Shown here: positions 1 to 10,178 of the stretch, piece by piece
Layout of the letters: every line of letters starts with the position of its first letter
Numbering within the stretch: the stretch's first letter is position 1
Assembly: GCA_963573315.1 (NCBI GenBank)
Contig: OY752142.1
Location: 434,001-498,000 of the forward strand
Direction of reading: 5' to 3'
Origin: Entomortierella parvispora
Taxonomy: Eukaryota > Mortierellomycota > Mortierellomycetes > Mortierellales > Mortierellaceae
DNA: 64,000 nucleotides
Program-made: the position numbers and the translations under genes
The notes under the pieces: generated by a model
What the model saw: the letters and a program-made list of their open reading frames with translations, nothing else
Told to the model about the DNA's origin: nothing
The model's database searches: none

Positions 1-1068
1 GTTGATTTCTTACTGAAGCACCAGTCAACGATCCGGGTGTTATCTCTAGCCCGCTATGACTTCCGGGCTGAAACTTCAACGTTCTGGAGAAACAATCTCC
101 AATTACAGGCACTAAGAACACTCGAACTCGCTGATATAGTGCTGAGCGGAAGTGATTTCGGAGTCCCTTTTTTAAAGGTGCTGGTGAGGATAACATCACT
201 CCATCTGGCGAGAGTGCGCCTTGAAAACCTGAAAACTACGGCTACTGCTCCAGAACAAAGAGAAAGCGAGTTGAAGCAAATCGAGTTCCAAGGCTGTTCG
301 TTCGACTTTGACTCTTTCCGAACAATATCACGGCTTCTCAAGATCTCAACACGGCTTCGTGTTCTAATCTGGGGACCGTGGACGATGCTTCATGAGAAAG
401 GAGTGACGTCTGGTACCTTCGCACCAGTCGCCGGTGTTGTCAAGAAAGGTGTACCTTGGAAGAACCTGGAGAGAATGGACATGTGTCGTCTAGAAGGGGT
501 CCGGGGTTTCCAGACCTTGAGGTCTTCAGTCAAGGCGTCTCCGAGTTGGTGTTGCGAGAGGTTGCATTGGATGAGAGGGCCGTCTCGATGTTGCTGGACA
601 ATTTCGCCGCCAAGTTGACCAAAATCCAGCTAGAGTCTTGCCAGGGCTTGGAGAGCTCGATGGTGCAAGATATTCTTTGTTCGTGTGGCAATTTACTGTC
701 GATCTGGGTCGACATTCCTCTGTTGCTTTCGAGTGTAAGCAGTCATCCGACCAAAGGAGCTGCTCAAGACCTCGAGAATGGATCATATCAGTCGAGATGG
801 ACCATCAAGAAGAGGATGGCAGTAGACACATCTTCGATAGACTTTGTCACTTGGAGGAGCTCCGCATGCTGAACGTTAGCTCCACGTACGAATGCCTCGA
901 CACTGATGCTTCCTTCTTGGAAATTAGACAAGAGGCCGGTGTTCTTCCACTCAATTCCCTCAAGCACCTGCAGGTCCTTAATGCAAGGCACACTAGGCAA
1001 GAGCTGCGCCGAGCTAATTGGGAATGGCTACTGGACACCTTTCGTAAACTGAAGATTGTGGTGGGCCT
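1..1068 (+). pseudogene. F-box/LRR family copy A, truncated and frameshifted
   Basis: This is a relic of the 507-residue F-box family seen intact at 3468-4991. The window begins at about family residue 130, so the F-box itself is not visible. Compared with copy B, one C is missing near 517 (ACCTTGAGG for ACCTTCGAGG) and one G near 731 (GTAAGC for GTAAGGC). The product therefore continues in three successive frames. Homology stops at about 1066, some 25 codons before the normal end, where the sequence joins an unrelated WD40-like fragment. The surviving part keeps the family landmarks ISxLLKIST, LIWGPWTM, SELVLREVALDE and LNVSSTY. It probably encodes no full-length product. The first half of its variable region resembles copy B and the second half copies C and E. 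Confidence 0.8.
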
Positions 1069-1200
1069 TGAAGCTGATCCCACAACAGCGGAGTCTTGTC
1101 TTCGCCGCCCGAGACTATCAGCTGGCCGCTGGCATCGTCCGTCCTGGTTCTCGTCCTTGTTGACAATGGCCCAGCTTGCTCGCTCGCAGTAGCAGAATGA
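1066..1200 (-). pseudogene. WD40-repeat gene fragment
   Basis: Read on the minus strand, this stretch encodes a single WD40-like blade core, SGQLIVSGGEDKTPLLWD, with no complete propeller around it. It abuts the 3' end of F-box relic A and lies in the flank that precedes copy B. A degraded relative of the same stretch lies at about 20,930-21,010 beside copy C, but without the SGGEDKT core. It looks like a captured or eroded piece of a WD40 gene carried within the repeated flank. A chance match over so short a stretch cannot be excluded. Confidence 0.45.
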
Positions 1201-1375
1201 ATGGAACCTCTGTAGCTCTCGCGCAGTACAAGGACGAGGATGAATGCACACCATGGAGGCGTCAATTCATTTCCTGGTCTTGCATTGGCATTCACTTGCC
1301 CATTGAGATCCACTTCTCTCACTTCTTCCTTCTCTCTCAATATTGTTTGCGTTGAAAAATAAAATAAAAAACTGA

Positions 1376-1547
1376 CTCCTCCGCAGAGCACCTTTATCCA
1401 AGGTTACAACAAGCGGGCAGATTAAGGCCCATAGTGCTCGTCCATTATGAAGCTCTCATCAGAGGCCGCCTCACCAATGAGGAAGCACTCTGCTGAAAGT
1501 CATGTCGGCATGTCGACCAGACCGTTTTATAGTGCTCCGCGGAAGAG
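1376..1547 (-). ncRNA. Candidate structured RNA / TIR module, copy B
   Basis: Read on the minus strand, the 5' end CTCTTCCGCGGAGCAC is complementary to the 3' end GTGCTCTGCGGAGGAG along all 16 positions, counting one or two G-U pairs. An internal arm (CTTTCAGCAGAG against CTCTGATGAGAG, one mismatch) encloses the small hairpin CCTCA-TTGG-TGAGG. A TATA-like GATAAAAGG lies about 40 nt upstream (1584-1592, reverse complement). A T-rich run follows the 3' end on the minus strand. The arrangement resembles a U6-type Pol III gene, but could also be a small inverted-repeat element. No known RNA family was recognised. Confidence 0.45.
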
Positions 1548-1707
1548 CCAAAGGGTGAGGAAGAAAGAGCAATACAACCCCCTCCTTTTATCAGGGTCCC
1601 TTTCGCGCGCCGCAGCCCGCAGTCACTTTAGACAGCACGTGATCATTTTGCCGCCAATGCCACCATGTCGCCAAATGCAACCATGAACGACTGGAACAAA
1701 CGGGACT

Positions 1708-1748
1708 AGAAGACAGACAAAGACCAAGACCAGGACCAGGACCATAGG
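1708..1748. repeat. ACCAGG/ACCAAG hexamer tandem repeat
   Basis: Short imperfect tandem array of GACCAAGACCAGG-like hexamers. The same array recurs at the equivalent position of the other units (20,415-20,462, 21,695-21,725, 44,135-44,165 and 44,530-44,580) and varies in copy number between them. It lies between the hairpin module and the F-box gene. Confidence 0.8.
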
Positions 1749-2811
1749 ACCATAGACACAGACAGGGACTCGTTTGTCAGCCCAGATTCTAGGATTGCGG
1801 TCTCAGTCGACGAAATGGTCAACTGCTGGATGCTGCATTTGGCGATTAACGATGCTGCTTTATCTTGATCGTTGACCCTGCATCGGTCGTGGACGAAGAA
1901 GTGGGAGCCATGAACTGCACTAGCCCCTGAACCAGGAATGATTTAATTGTGATCTAGCTTGGGGAATCCGAGTTGTAGATCGTCGGGCATTCGGTATCCT
2001 GTCCATCGCGTCATCGGATTCATCATGTCCTCACCTTCAACCCAGAGGGAATGTCAGGAGTGAGATTTTGTCAATTTTCGTCATGGAACTAGTAGTACTG
2101 ACACACGGGCCAATCATGCTGGCCCATCACAGCAATAACATCTGGAGCACTGAAGCAGGATCTTTTCGTGATTCATCTGGACATCTTCACGACTTCCTTG
2201 ACTTTAATTGTGGAACAATAGGATAAGGTATTATTGAGACCTGGGATCTTGACTTCTTCTTCCAACACTAAAGGATTGTATCTCAGGGTCCACAGTGCTA
2301 TGGTCGCTGCTCGTACCACCATTGCTCTTCCCACCTCCTTGAACAGGACATCGATCACTAGACACAATCGATGGCTACTCCTCTGCTGCGTTAAAGCTTG
2401 GACTAGGGGCATCTATAACATGAGTGAGCCAAAGGTGAGAGACTCACACTGTTCCAGGATATTCAAAGGAATCCGCAGAACCAATAAAAGAATTAACTGC
2501 CACCTCGTTTGTGGCATTCAAGGACAATAAGGTGTACAGTAAGAACATTCGCTGGGTGATTGTTGAAGACGTGTGCGCCTGTTCAGGTTCAGTTTGTTAT
2601 CGACAAAAGATCACTGAACAAGTCCCCAAGAAGGGTCTCTTGTGTCGTATGCAGCAAACAGACGAAGATCATCTATACCGGGAAAAGAGATGCCGAATGC
2701 ATAGCTCAATGCAGAGAGGTGTGGATGCAATGAGTATACATAGAGCGGCATTCGAGGACAATGATATGAATTTTGGTAGCCCGCCGCAATTATGGGTGCG
2801 AATTGAGGGGT

Positions 2812-2995
2812 GAGTGGGACGAGAGGGGACAGGAAGAGACGAGAGGGGACAGGAAGAGACGAAAGGGGACAGGAAGAGACGAGAGGCGACGAGAAGAGAT
2901 AGGCAGAAGGAGGAGAGGAGGGAAAGCGGGAAGGAGGGAAAGGAGGGACGAGGGAAAGAAGAAAATGGAGGATAAGGGAGGGAAGACGGGGGTGA
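2812..2995. repeat. Purine-rich minisatellite upstream of F-box copy B
   Basis: The plus strand is almost purely A/G and contains several tandem copies of a 21-nt GACGAGAGGGGACAGGAAGA-type unit, then GGAAGGAGG-type repeats. Equivalent tracts lie at 19,255-19,385 (C, inverted), 22,765-22,935 (D) and 42,945-43,110 (E, inverted), always about 0.5 kb upstream of the F-box start. Homopurine tracts of this length can form triplex DNA or exclude nucleosomes; whether they do so here is inference. Confidence 0.8.
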
Positions 2996-3349
2996 AGGGG
3001 AAGTGGACGTGCTGGTGGAACATCGGTGTGCCTGGGAACAAGTGGTTCAGGGTTGTACAATTACCAAGCAAAAGAAAAAATCAAACGCGTCGCGGTCAAG
3101 CGCGTTGACCCTTAACTTTGACTTGACCTTGGCCTTGACCCCCTTTATCCTCAACTGGAAATGTCAAGACGCGTCAATTGACAGGCATTTAGCTCGTCGC
3201 CACCTATTCTGTGGCTTAACTGCATTACTTTCGCGTTCCATTCTCATTTCTCTCACCTTGCATTCCTCTTTGCATTCGTGAGATTGTCTGATTGTTCTGT
3301 CTCATTGCACCTCAACTCCTGCTGGCCCAACTTGTCTTCGTTGCCTTGC

Positions 3350-3430
3350 GACTCTTCTTGACCTGCGACTCTTCTTGACCTTCGACTCTTCTTGACCTTC
3401 GACTCTTCTTGTCCTGCGACTCTTGCTCTG
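3350..3430 (+). repeat. CGACTCTTCTTGACCT tandem repeat in the F-box 5' flank
   Basis: Four to five imperfect copies of a 16-19 nt unit, CGACTCTTCTTGACCTT, ending about 40 nt before the start codon of F-box copy B. Counterparts lie at 18,830-18,920 (C, inverted), 23,213-23,275 (D) and 42,600-42,665 (E, inverted). It is probably transcribed as part of the 5' UTR. Confidence 0.75.
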
Positions 3431-3467
3431 CTCTTAGCTGCCTCTCCGTAAGAAACTTGATTTAAAA

Positions 3468-4991
3468 ATGGTCAACATTACCTCTTCGATTTCTATTGCC
3501 TCTGCTCTTGGAGAGGCTCCATCTAGCCCTCTTGATGTTCCCGAGATTCTTGCCGAGGTTTCCTCGTATCTGTCTCCCAGAGATGTCTACCGGTGTATTT
3601 TCGTGAACAAGACCTTCCGTGCACTGTTTTCGAGGAAACTTTGGAAAGATGTGAGACTGGGCCCCGAGAGACAGGCCCATTTTGTCACTGCCAGCTCTGT
3701 TAGACACAACGCCCGCCTTGTCCAATCCGTCGATTTCTTGCTTGAGGAAAATCTTTTCTGTCGACCTTACTTATCTTTGGACTTCGCAATCTTGCATGAG
3801 GTTCGAATAAACGTCCAGGGCAATCAGCTGCCTCTTAGTCTTAATAAGGAACCAGCCGATTTCTTACTGAGGCACCGGCTATCGATCCGGGTGTTATCTC
3901 TTTCTCATTATGACTTCCGGGCCGAAACGTCAACTTTTTGGAGGAATGCTATTCTGTTTCAGGCACTGGGAACGCTTACGCTCGAGGATGTGATGCTGAG
4001 AGGAAGTGAACTCGGCATCACGTTTTTTAAGGTGCTCACGAAGATGAGATCACTTCGTCTGGCAAGAGTGCGCCTGGAAAAATTAGGAGCGACTGATCTC
4101 GAGAAGAGAGAGAGCACGCTCAAGGATATCGAGCTCCAAGGTTGTTTGTTGGATTTCGAATCTTTCCGAGCAATAACACAGCTTCTCAAGATCTCAACAC
4201 AGCTTCGTGTTCTTATCTGGGGCCCATGGACAATGATTCATGAGAAAGGACTGACGGCTGGCACCTTCGCACCAGTTGCGAGTGTTGTCAAGAAAGGTGT
4301 GCCTTGGAAGAACCTGGAGAGAATGGACGTATGTCGTCTAGATGGGGACCGGGTTTTCCAGACCTTCGAGGTCTTCAGTCAAGGCGTCTCCGAGTTGGTG
4401 TTGCGAGAGGTTGCATTGGATGAGAGGGTCGTCTCGATGTTGCTGGATAACTTCGCCGCCAAGTTGACCAAAATCCAGCTAGAATCTTGCCAGGGCTTGG
4501 AGAGCTCGATGGTGCAAGATATTCTTTGTTCGTGTGGCAATTTACTATCGATCTGGGTCGACATTCCTCTGTTGCTTTCGAGTGTAAGGCAGTCATCCGA
4601 CCAATGGAGCTGCCTAAAACTTCGGGAATGGATAATGTCAGTTGAGATGGACCAGCAAGAAGAGGATGACAGCAGATACATCTTTGACAAACTCTGTCGG
4701 TTGGAGGAACTCCGTGTTTTGAACGTGAGCTCGACATACGCACGCCTCGATACCGCTGCCTCGTTTCTGATGTTCGGACAAGATACTGGCTTTCGATCTC
4801 TGAGCACTCTTCAACAGATGCAAGTCCTTAACGTAAGGCACACCCGGCAGGAGATGCGCCGAGACGATTGGGAATGGCTGCTGGAGACCTTTCGCTGTCT
4901 TAAGAATGTGGTAGGTTTTCGTATAGCCAGCGGAGAGGAGACGGAGTGGCGAGATGCTTTCGCTCGACGAGCAATCTCATACTCGCGTTGA
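3468..4991 (+). CDS. F-box/leucine-rich protein, intact copy B
   Basis: Intronless gene for 507 residues. Residues about 22-65 carry an F-box-like motif (DVPEILAEVSSYLSPRDVYR, then FVNKTFRALF and LWKDV). The remainder is leucine-rich with an irregular LRR-like rhythm. F-box proteins usually bind Skp1 and present substrates to an SCF ubiquitin ligase through the C-terminal repeats; the substrate here is unknown. The start is supported because all complete copies begin at the same M(V/T/A)NITSSIS. Copy C has the same length, and copies D and E differ only by small lesions. Residues about 135-225 are the most variable between copies, while about 250-480 are strongly conserved. B carries the YDFRAETSTFW and DLEKRESTLKDIELQ block types. 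Expression cannot be judged from sequence. Confidence 0.85.
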   Translation: MVNITSSISIASALGEAPSSPLDVPEILAEVSSYLSPRDVYRCIFVNKTFRALFSRKLWKDVRLGPERQAHFVTASSVRHNARLVQSVDFLLEENLFCRPYLSLDFAILHEVRINVQGNQLPLSLNKEPADFLLRHRLSIRVLSLSHYDFRAETSTFWRNAILFQALGTLTLEDVMLRGSELGITFFKVLTKMRSLRLARVRLEKLGATDLEKRESTLKDIELQGCLLDFESFRAITQLLKISTQLRVLIWGPWTMIHEKGLTAGTFAPVASVVKKGVPWKNLERMDVCRLDGDRVFQTFEVFSQGVSELVLREVALDERVVSMLLDNFAAKLTKIQLESCQGLESSMVQDILCSCGNLLSIWVDIPLLLSSVRQSSDQWSCLKLREWIMSVEMDQQEEDDSRYIFDKLCRLEELRVLNVSSTYARLDTAASFLMFGQDTGFRSLSTLQQMQVLNVRHTRQEMRRDDWEWLLETFRCLKNVVGFRIASGEETEWRDAFARRAISYSR

Positions 4992-6029
4992 AGGGATTAT
5001 CAAGATCTACGTTCACGAGATCTAGTTTTGGCTCCTTTATTCGTCCCTATCCCTTACACGGCGATCAGGGCCCCGGCTATCGGTCTTTGGTACTAGAAAC
5101 CTGCACATTGCAGCGACTCCACACGCGCCAATCTAGACACTCGACAATACCTCGGACTTGAAAGAGAAATACTTTCCTTCTTTCTCCTGCCTTGTCTTCC
5201 AATCGATGCTAATGGCCACTATCCCATACAAGGATCGCTTTCTCGTAGGGAGGCATGTTGTCTTACATCCTTGTTTGTCGGCATGACGCCAATTGCACGC
5301 CCCAAGATTCATCCTCCCTCTGTCGACGACCAGTCCACACTCTCTAAGAAGTGCCTGTTCCTATATTAGCTTCTACAAACTACACCACTTTAAGTAATGT
5401 GCGATAATAAATCTTCTAGTCCCCTTCATTGCAGAGCTCCATCGCAGCTTTTAGCCCGCTGGGCTTCTTCAACTGATCACTACTAATAGCCAAGAATCAA
5501 TCCCTCATGGAACTGCTCCTAGTCATCGAGACCACTCACTAGGGATCAGGCAAAGGCATAATGTAGAAAGCATTGTAAATAAAGCAGTTGTTATGAGATA
5601 GGTATGTGCTCAGTTGATAATGAGGGCATGTGCCTTTTCCAGGCAAAAGATTCATTCAAGCCCCAAAAATTACGGATTACCCTCCGTTATCATCCTCGTA
5701 CATACATCACTTCTAGCATCAAACTGGGCGATTAACAAGTGCCACCCTAAAGAACCATAGAGGCACAATACATTCAATCGTTTTACATACTCTGGATTCG
5801 GCACGGGTCGCCCGCTCTGGGAGTGGGCGATGCAGTGAATACACGTGACCTCTCGATCAGTTCGACGCATCTCTCCTCATTATTTTCTGCTCAACCACGC
5901 CACCTTCGCAACCCAAGTACATTAACTCACAGCAAGAACTGTTAACGAGGTCAACAAAGATATAAACCACAACCACAACCACAACCACAACCGCAACCGC
6001 AGCCACTAAAGCACAAAACCGATTACATC
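4992..6029. other. Intergenic gap between F-box B and KIN17
   Basis: The first 380 nt are the 3' flank of repeat unit B, with an ATAATAAA-like poly(A) signal near 5404. The rest has no convincing coding frame. A short AACCACAACCACA microsatellite (about 5965-6005) sits immediately before the KIN17 start and may be part of its 5' UTR. Confidence 0.6.
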
Positions 6030-7669
6030 ATGGCAAAGGATGGATTTCTCACTGCCAAGGCGGTAAGATTTGATTACTTTGTCATGAGAAAACTGTACAG
6101 GGAGAGGATCAGACCCTCATTCATTTCCTCACTCTGTTCTATGTATAGATTGCCAATCGCATTAAATCGAAAGGACTCCAAAAGTTGCGTTGGTACTGCC
6201 AGATCTGCGAAAAGCAATGTCGAGACGAGAACGGATTCAAGGTACATACATGTCAATGGACTGTGGGCAAGAACATTGCTTCATGGATGACAAAACAGGA
6301 TTTGCTTTTCTAACACCACAGACTGTTTATGTGGTCGATAGTGTCATTGTGCGTCAGAGTCTCATCAGCGCAAGATCCTGCTCGTGGCCGAGTCTCCCGA
6401 GAAATACGTTAACGACTATTCTGCAGAATTTCAACGGGATTTTATGAAGTTGCTTTCAACAAGGTAACAAACGTGTGCCAGGGAGGCTGCTGGGGAGGCA
6501 GCTCGATCGACGACCCCGAAATCCAGAACTACAGAGTTTTACTGTTCTTCTGATCTAACATTTTTACACCAATACTTCCTCCCTCTAGATACGGCACTCG
6601 CCGAGTGAACGCCAACCTTGTTTACCAAGAGTTCATCTCGGACAGAACTCATCTGCACATGAACGCCACGAAATGGGCTTCTTTATCAGAATTTACCATG
6701 CATCTAGGAAAGGAAGGACTGGCGATTGTTGACGAAACCCCTAAAGGATGGTTCATGACCTGGATCGACAACTCGCCAAAAACGTTGGCCCGTCAGGAGG
6801 CCATTGCCAAGAAGGAGCGCATGGAGATGGACGACGAACAGCGGGAGCAAAAATTGATTCAACAGCAGATCCAAAAAGCAGCTCTGCTCAAGACACAGCA
6901 ATCGGGAAGCGGAGACGATCAAGATGCGGAGGATGACAGCGCCACAACAGAATTGGTCCGAGAGAACGAGGAAGAAAAGATCAAGCTGGACATCTCGATC
7001 AAGCCTGTCGTCAGTATTGGACTTCTTGGAGCAAAAGTGGGAGGGGCAACTGCGAGTCTGATCAAGCCAAAGAGTTTGAATGCCTTGGCTGCCAAGAAGC
7101 CCAACCCCTTTTCTTCCAAGAGCTCATCCTCACCATCCGCTCAAACGCAACCCGCTGCTTCTGAACCACTGAGGAAGCGATCAGCTGCGGAGGAAATCAT
7201 GGACCGAGAATTAGCACGCAAGAAGAGACTTGCGGATATGAATGGACAGGGGTCTTATAGTGCAGTTGGAAGTAGTGAAAGTCTGCGAGACTCAAGAAAT
7301 GGAAGCAGCAGCAGTAGTTCTCGGTTTGACCAACGGCCATCGTCCTCAGACTCGTCCAGGCCAAGGGAACGTGACGAAGATAGGGACGGTAGACGGGATC
7401 GAGATCAGGACCGTTCCCGGGATTATGACAAAAGTAGTCGAGATTCACGCTCTAGTAGAGACAGAGATGACCGCGACTATCGTTCAAATAGGGATGATCG
7501 TGACTATCGGGACAGCCGCGATCGAGAAAGGGACAGGGACAGCAGATCCGATCGCAACCACAGAGACAGAGAGAGAGATCGGGATAGCAGAACCGAGAGA
7601 GACTACCGGGATAGGGATAGTAGGGACAGCAGGGATAGTCACAGAGACCGTGAAAGAGACCGTTCGTAG
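6030..7669 (+). CDS. KIN17: KIN17 DNA/RNA-binding protein
   Basis: Four exons: 6030-6062, 6149-6241, 6342-6463 and 6589-7669, giving 442 residues. The N-terminus reads IANRIKSKGLQKLRWYCQIC and is diagnostic of KIN17. It contains the C2H2 finger (C28, C31, H44, H50), followed by the winged-helix region with FGT-like YGTRRV, HMNATKW and VDETPKGWF, to about residue 160. KIN17 is a nuclear protein linked to DNA replication, repair and spliceosomes. In animals it ends in tandem SH3-like/KOW domains. Here, from about residue 330, the protein becomes an Arg/Asp/Ser tail of RDRERDRDSR-type repeats and ends without a recognisable KOW fold. All three introns are GT-AG and phase-consistent. It converges on APT1, 215 bp away. 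Confidence 0.93.
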
Positions 7670-7884
7670 CCTTTCGAGCATCGAATACTATCTTTCTACA
7701 TTAATGTCCCTGTTTGCCACATTTTTTTTTTTTTGATAATTTATTATGAGGGCTTAATGCTCTAATAAAGTCATTGACACCATCGAGCTAGGACATCTCT
7801 TTCGAGTCGAGTCCATGACGGGGAGTGATGCGTGGTATGTACATACTTTAAGATAAACAAAAAAAGGGTCTTGTTTCTTTTCTC

Positions 7885-8550
7885 TTAGGCCTTGATCATG
7901 GAGTAGACGGGAGCCTTGAGAACATCCTTGCCCTTCAAGAACTCAAGCTCGATCAAGAAGATGAACTCGAGAACATGGCCTCCGAGCTTCTGGATCAACT
8001 CCTGGGCGCCAGCAGCGCTTCCGCCGGTGGCAATCAAGTCGTCAATGACAATGACGTTCTGACCAGCCTTGATGGCATCCTGTTGCATCTCAAAGATATC
8101 CTGAAGGGTGTGTCGAGGCATATCGCAAAGAAAGGGGAGGATAAAAATCAGTTAAGTTGGATTGGCAAACTTGAGAGAGAGAGAGAAATAGCAAGAAAAA
8201 AAAAAGGGTGGGGGGGGGGGGGGGGTGGGGGGACTTACAGTGCCGTACTCCTTCTCGTAAGAGACCTGGGTGACAGCGCCGGGGAGCTTTCCGGCCTTGC
8301 GGACGGGAGCAAAGGCAGCACCGAGACGCATGGCGATCAAGGGTCCAAAGAGAAAGCCACGGGCGTCGAGACCGACGACGACGTCGACCTTCTTGTCGAT
8401 GGTAGTGTTGATGTGGTTGACGATGTGGGTGATGACCATCTCGACGGCGATGGGGTCCTGGAACAAGGGGAAGATGTCCTTGAAGAGGATGCCCTGCTTG
8501 GGGAAGTCAGGAATCTCACGAATGAGAGCGTTGATGCGTTGAAGATCCAT
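7885..8550 (-). CDS. APT1: Adenine phosphoribosyltransferase
   Basis: Two exons (8239-8550 and 7885-8100, minus strand) encode 175 residues. APRT converts adenine and PRPP to AMP in purine salvage in the cytosol. Family features are IPDFPKQGILFKDI near the N-terminus, GLDARGFLFGP, the flexible-loop region RKAGKLPG and the PRPP-binding motif VIVIDDLIATGGSA. The length matches the usual 175-190. The join YGT to DIFEMQ restores the family alignment. The intron contains a long C-run (G-run on plus, 8206-8232) close to the 5' splice site. It is divergent from SNX3 across a 268 bp promoter. Confidence 0.95.
8206..8232. repeat. Poly-G/poly-C run inside the APT1 intron
   Basis: A near-continuous run of G on the plus strand, broken by two T. 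On the transcribed strand it is a C-run starting a few nt downstream of the GTAAGT donor. Flanked by an A-run and a GA dinucleotide stretch (8173-8205). Confidence 0.9.
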
Positions 8551-8818
8551 CCTGGTAAAGTTGCTGGTTGGCGTGGGAGGTTGAACAGAGAAAGAAGAAA
8601 GAGACTCTCAGTCAAAGTCAGTCAGAAAGGAAAAGAAGGGCAGGAAAAAAAAAAAATTGTGACCAGTCACGTGCAGTCATTTTCTCTCTCTCTCTCTCTT
8701 CGTCTACCCTTCCCTCCGTCAGTGTACCATCCCATCCCCCCATTTTCCATTCGTACCTCCTCCTTCTCTTCTTCTTCTTCTTCCTTCCTTGTCCACCTCT
8801 TTTACTCATCTCCTCACC
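8551..8818. promoter_or_regulatory. Divergent APT1/SNX3 promoter with a CACGTG box
   Basis: The 268 bp between the two start codons contains one palindromic CACGTG E-box at 8668-8673 and long pyrimidine tracts (CT)n and (CTT)n running toward SNX3. CACGTG is the core site of bHLH regulators such as the Pho4/Cbf1/USF families in fungi. Which factor would act here is unknown. Confidence 0.45.
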
Positions 8819-10178
8819 ATGAACTCGCCCAACTCTGTACAGCACCGTGCCTTTGACGAGCACTCTCGCCTGTAAGTGCATTCTCTTTGTTCTCTTCCTT
8901 TCTCTGCTCTCGCCTTCTCTCTTTCTTCTCTTTCTTTTGCTGGCTCCTCTACTAAACGTGCTCTTCTCTTCACTAGTCAATCCAAACCTCAGACCCTCGA
9001 CGACATCTATGGCGAGCCAGAAAACTTTTTGGAGATTGAAGTCAGGAATCCCCAGAACCACGGTAAGGGTCTATCCCTCTTTTCGCCTTTCGCCCTTCTA
9101 TCGCCCCTCGTCCCGCTGCGACAACTCGTTTCTCTTGGCAATCGCTTTGTAATCTGCTTGCTCATGGACCCAGGGAGACCATGGACAACAAACTCGCCAG
9201 TCTGGACAGGATATCTGCAGTACGCAGGATCGTTCCTCGTGTGGTCCGAGGGATTTTAGGTCATCCTCCCTCTCTCTTCCTGTTGTTATTTGTCACTGTT
9301 TCTGACGATATGGGGTCTCGCTCCGTCTCTCCCCTGGCCTCCTTTTTTTTCCTCTTTCGATGCCAGGTGTCGCTCGCAAGATGTTTACTGACTACGAGAT
9401 TGTCTGCCGAGTAAGTACTCTTGCTGTCTCTCTGTCCGTCCGTCAGTGTCTTACTCTTGTCCCGATCCTCGCATGACTGGCCGGACGCCAAAGCATCTTT
9501 GTGCGAGGACAAGGAAGCACACCGACTGGCCCATCCGTCACGCGGACCTGCCGTGCTTTCTCCTTATCTTGTTCTCTCAGGAACAGCAATGCAGCAACAA
9601 GGAGTGATTCTCGACTCTTCCTGTCTCCTGCAAACGATCCATTGAAACTGACTCCATGTCCCTGAAACTTCGAACCCTGAATCTAGACCAATATCCCTGC
9701 CTTCAAGCTGAAGTCATCCACCGTTCGTCGCCGCTACTCCGACTTTGAGTGGTTCCGTGATGTATTGGAAAGAGAATCGTCCAGAGTCAACATCCCCCCT
9801 CTTCCAGGAAAGGTCTTCACCAACCGCTTCACGGATGAGGTTATTGAGCAGCGTCGTGAGGGATTGGAGCGTTTCTTGCAAATGTAAGTGTGTTGCTGTT
9901 CTTTTTCCACCCAGTGTCACTCCAGCAACTTGCTTGTCATTGTCGGCTTCTGTGCCTGAAAATCATTTTTTACACCGCCTCCCGCACCGTCTTGTCCCGC
10001 GACGTGGCTGAAAAATGACGAAATACGGCATGGGACGCTCACATCATCGGAATTTATTTTGCCTTTTTCCTTCTGATCCGTTAGTGTTGCTGGACACCCT
10101 CTGTTGCAGACTGGAAGCAAGGTCTTGGCTGCATTTATTCAGGATCCCAGCTTTAGCAAGGACTATTACCACTACTAA
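8819..10178 (+). CDS. SNX3: Sorting nexin-3 (PX-domain protein)
   Basis: Five exons: 8819-8871, 8977-9062, 9367-9410, 9687-9883 and 10085-10178. They encode 157 residues, the usual size for SNX3/Grd19. It is essentially one PX domain: [16 protein letters not shown], then [18 protein letters not shown], and the phosphoinositide-binding [10 protein letters not shown] with PPLPGK. PX domains of this family bind PI3P on endosomes and act with retromer in recycling cargo. The C-terminus is VAGHPLL followed by FIQDPSF. All introns are GT-AG with matching phases. It is convergent with the HAD phosphatase downstream. Confidence 0.95.

Larger units (their letters stand above)
1230..5370 (+). repeat. 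Dispersed repeat unit B carrying an F-box gene
   Basis: About 4.1 kb that is homologous, with small indels, to units at 16,860-20,990 (inverted), 21,230-25,215 and 40,635-44,202 (inverted). Shared blocks in order are a hairpin module, an ACCAGG-type tandem repeat, a purine-rich tract, a stretch rich in TTGACC, a CTCTTCTTGACC tandem repeat, the F-box gene, and a 3' flank ending near the motif CCAGTCCACAC. An ATAATAAA-type poly(A) signal lies just beyond, near 5404. No terminal repeats or target-site duplications enclosing the whole unit were found, and no transposase is encoded, so the mode of spread is unknown. It may be segmental duplication rather than transposition. Confidence 0.75.

Noticed and set aside
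1230-5370. Repeat units as autonomous transposons
   Set aside because: No transposase, reverse transcriptase, integrase or enclosing terminal repeats were seen; segmental duplication explains the copies as well.
7430-7660. RD-rich repeat and other tandem arrays as CRISPR
   Set aside because: They lack regular spacers, encode protein or are simple minisatellites, and the genome is fungal.
7242-7736. Second plus-strand frame over the KIN17 tail
   Set aside because: Its repeats are the shifted reading of the RD-rich tail; the KIN17 frame is continuous with recognised upstream exons.
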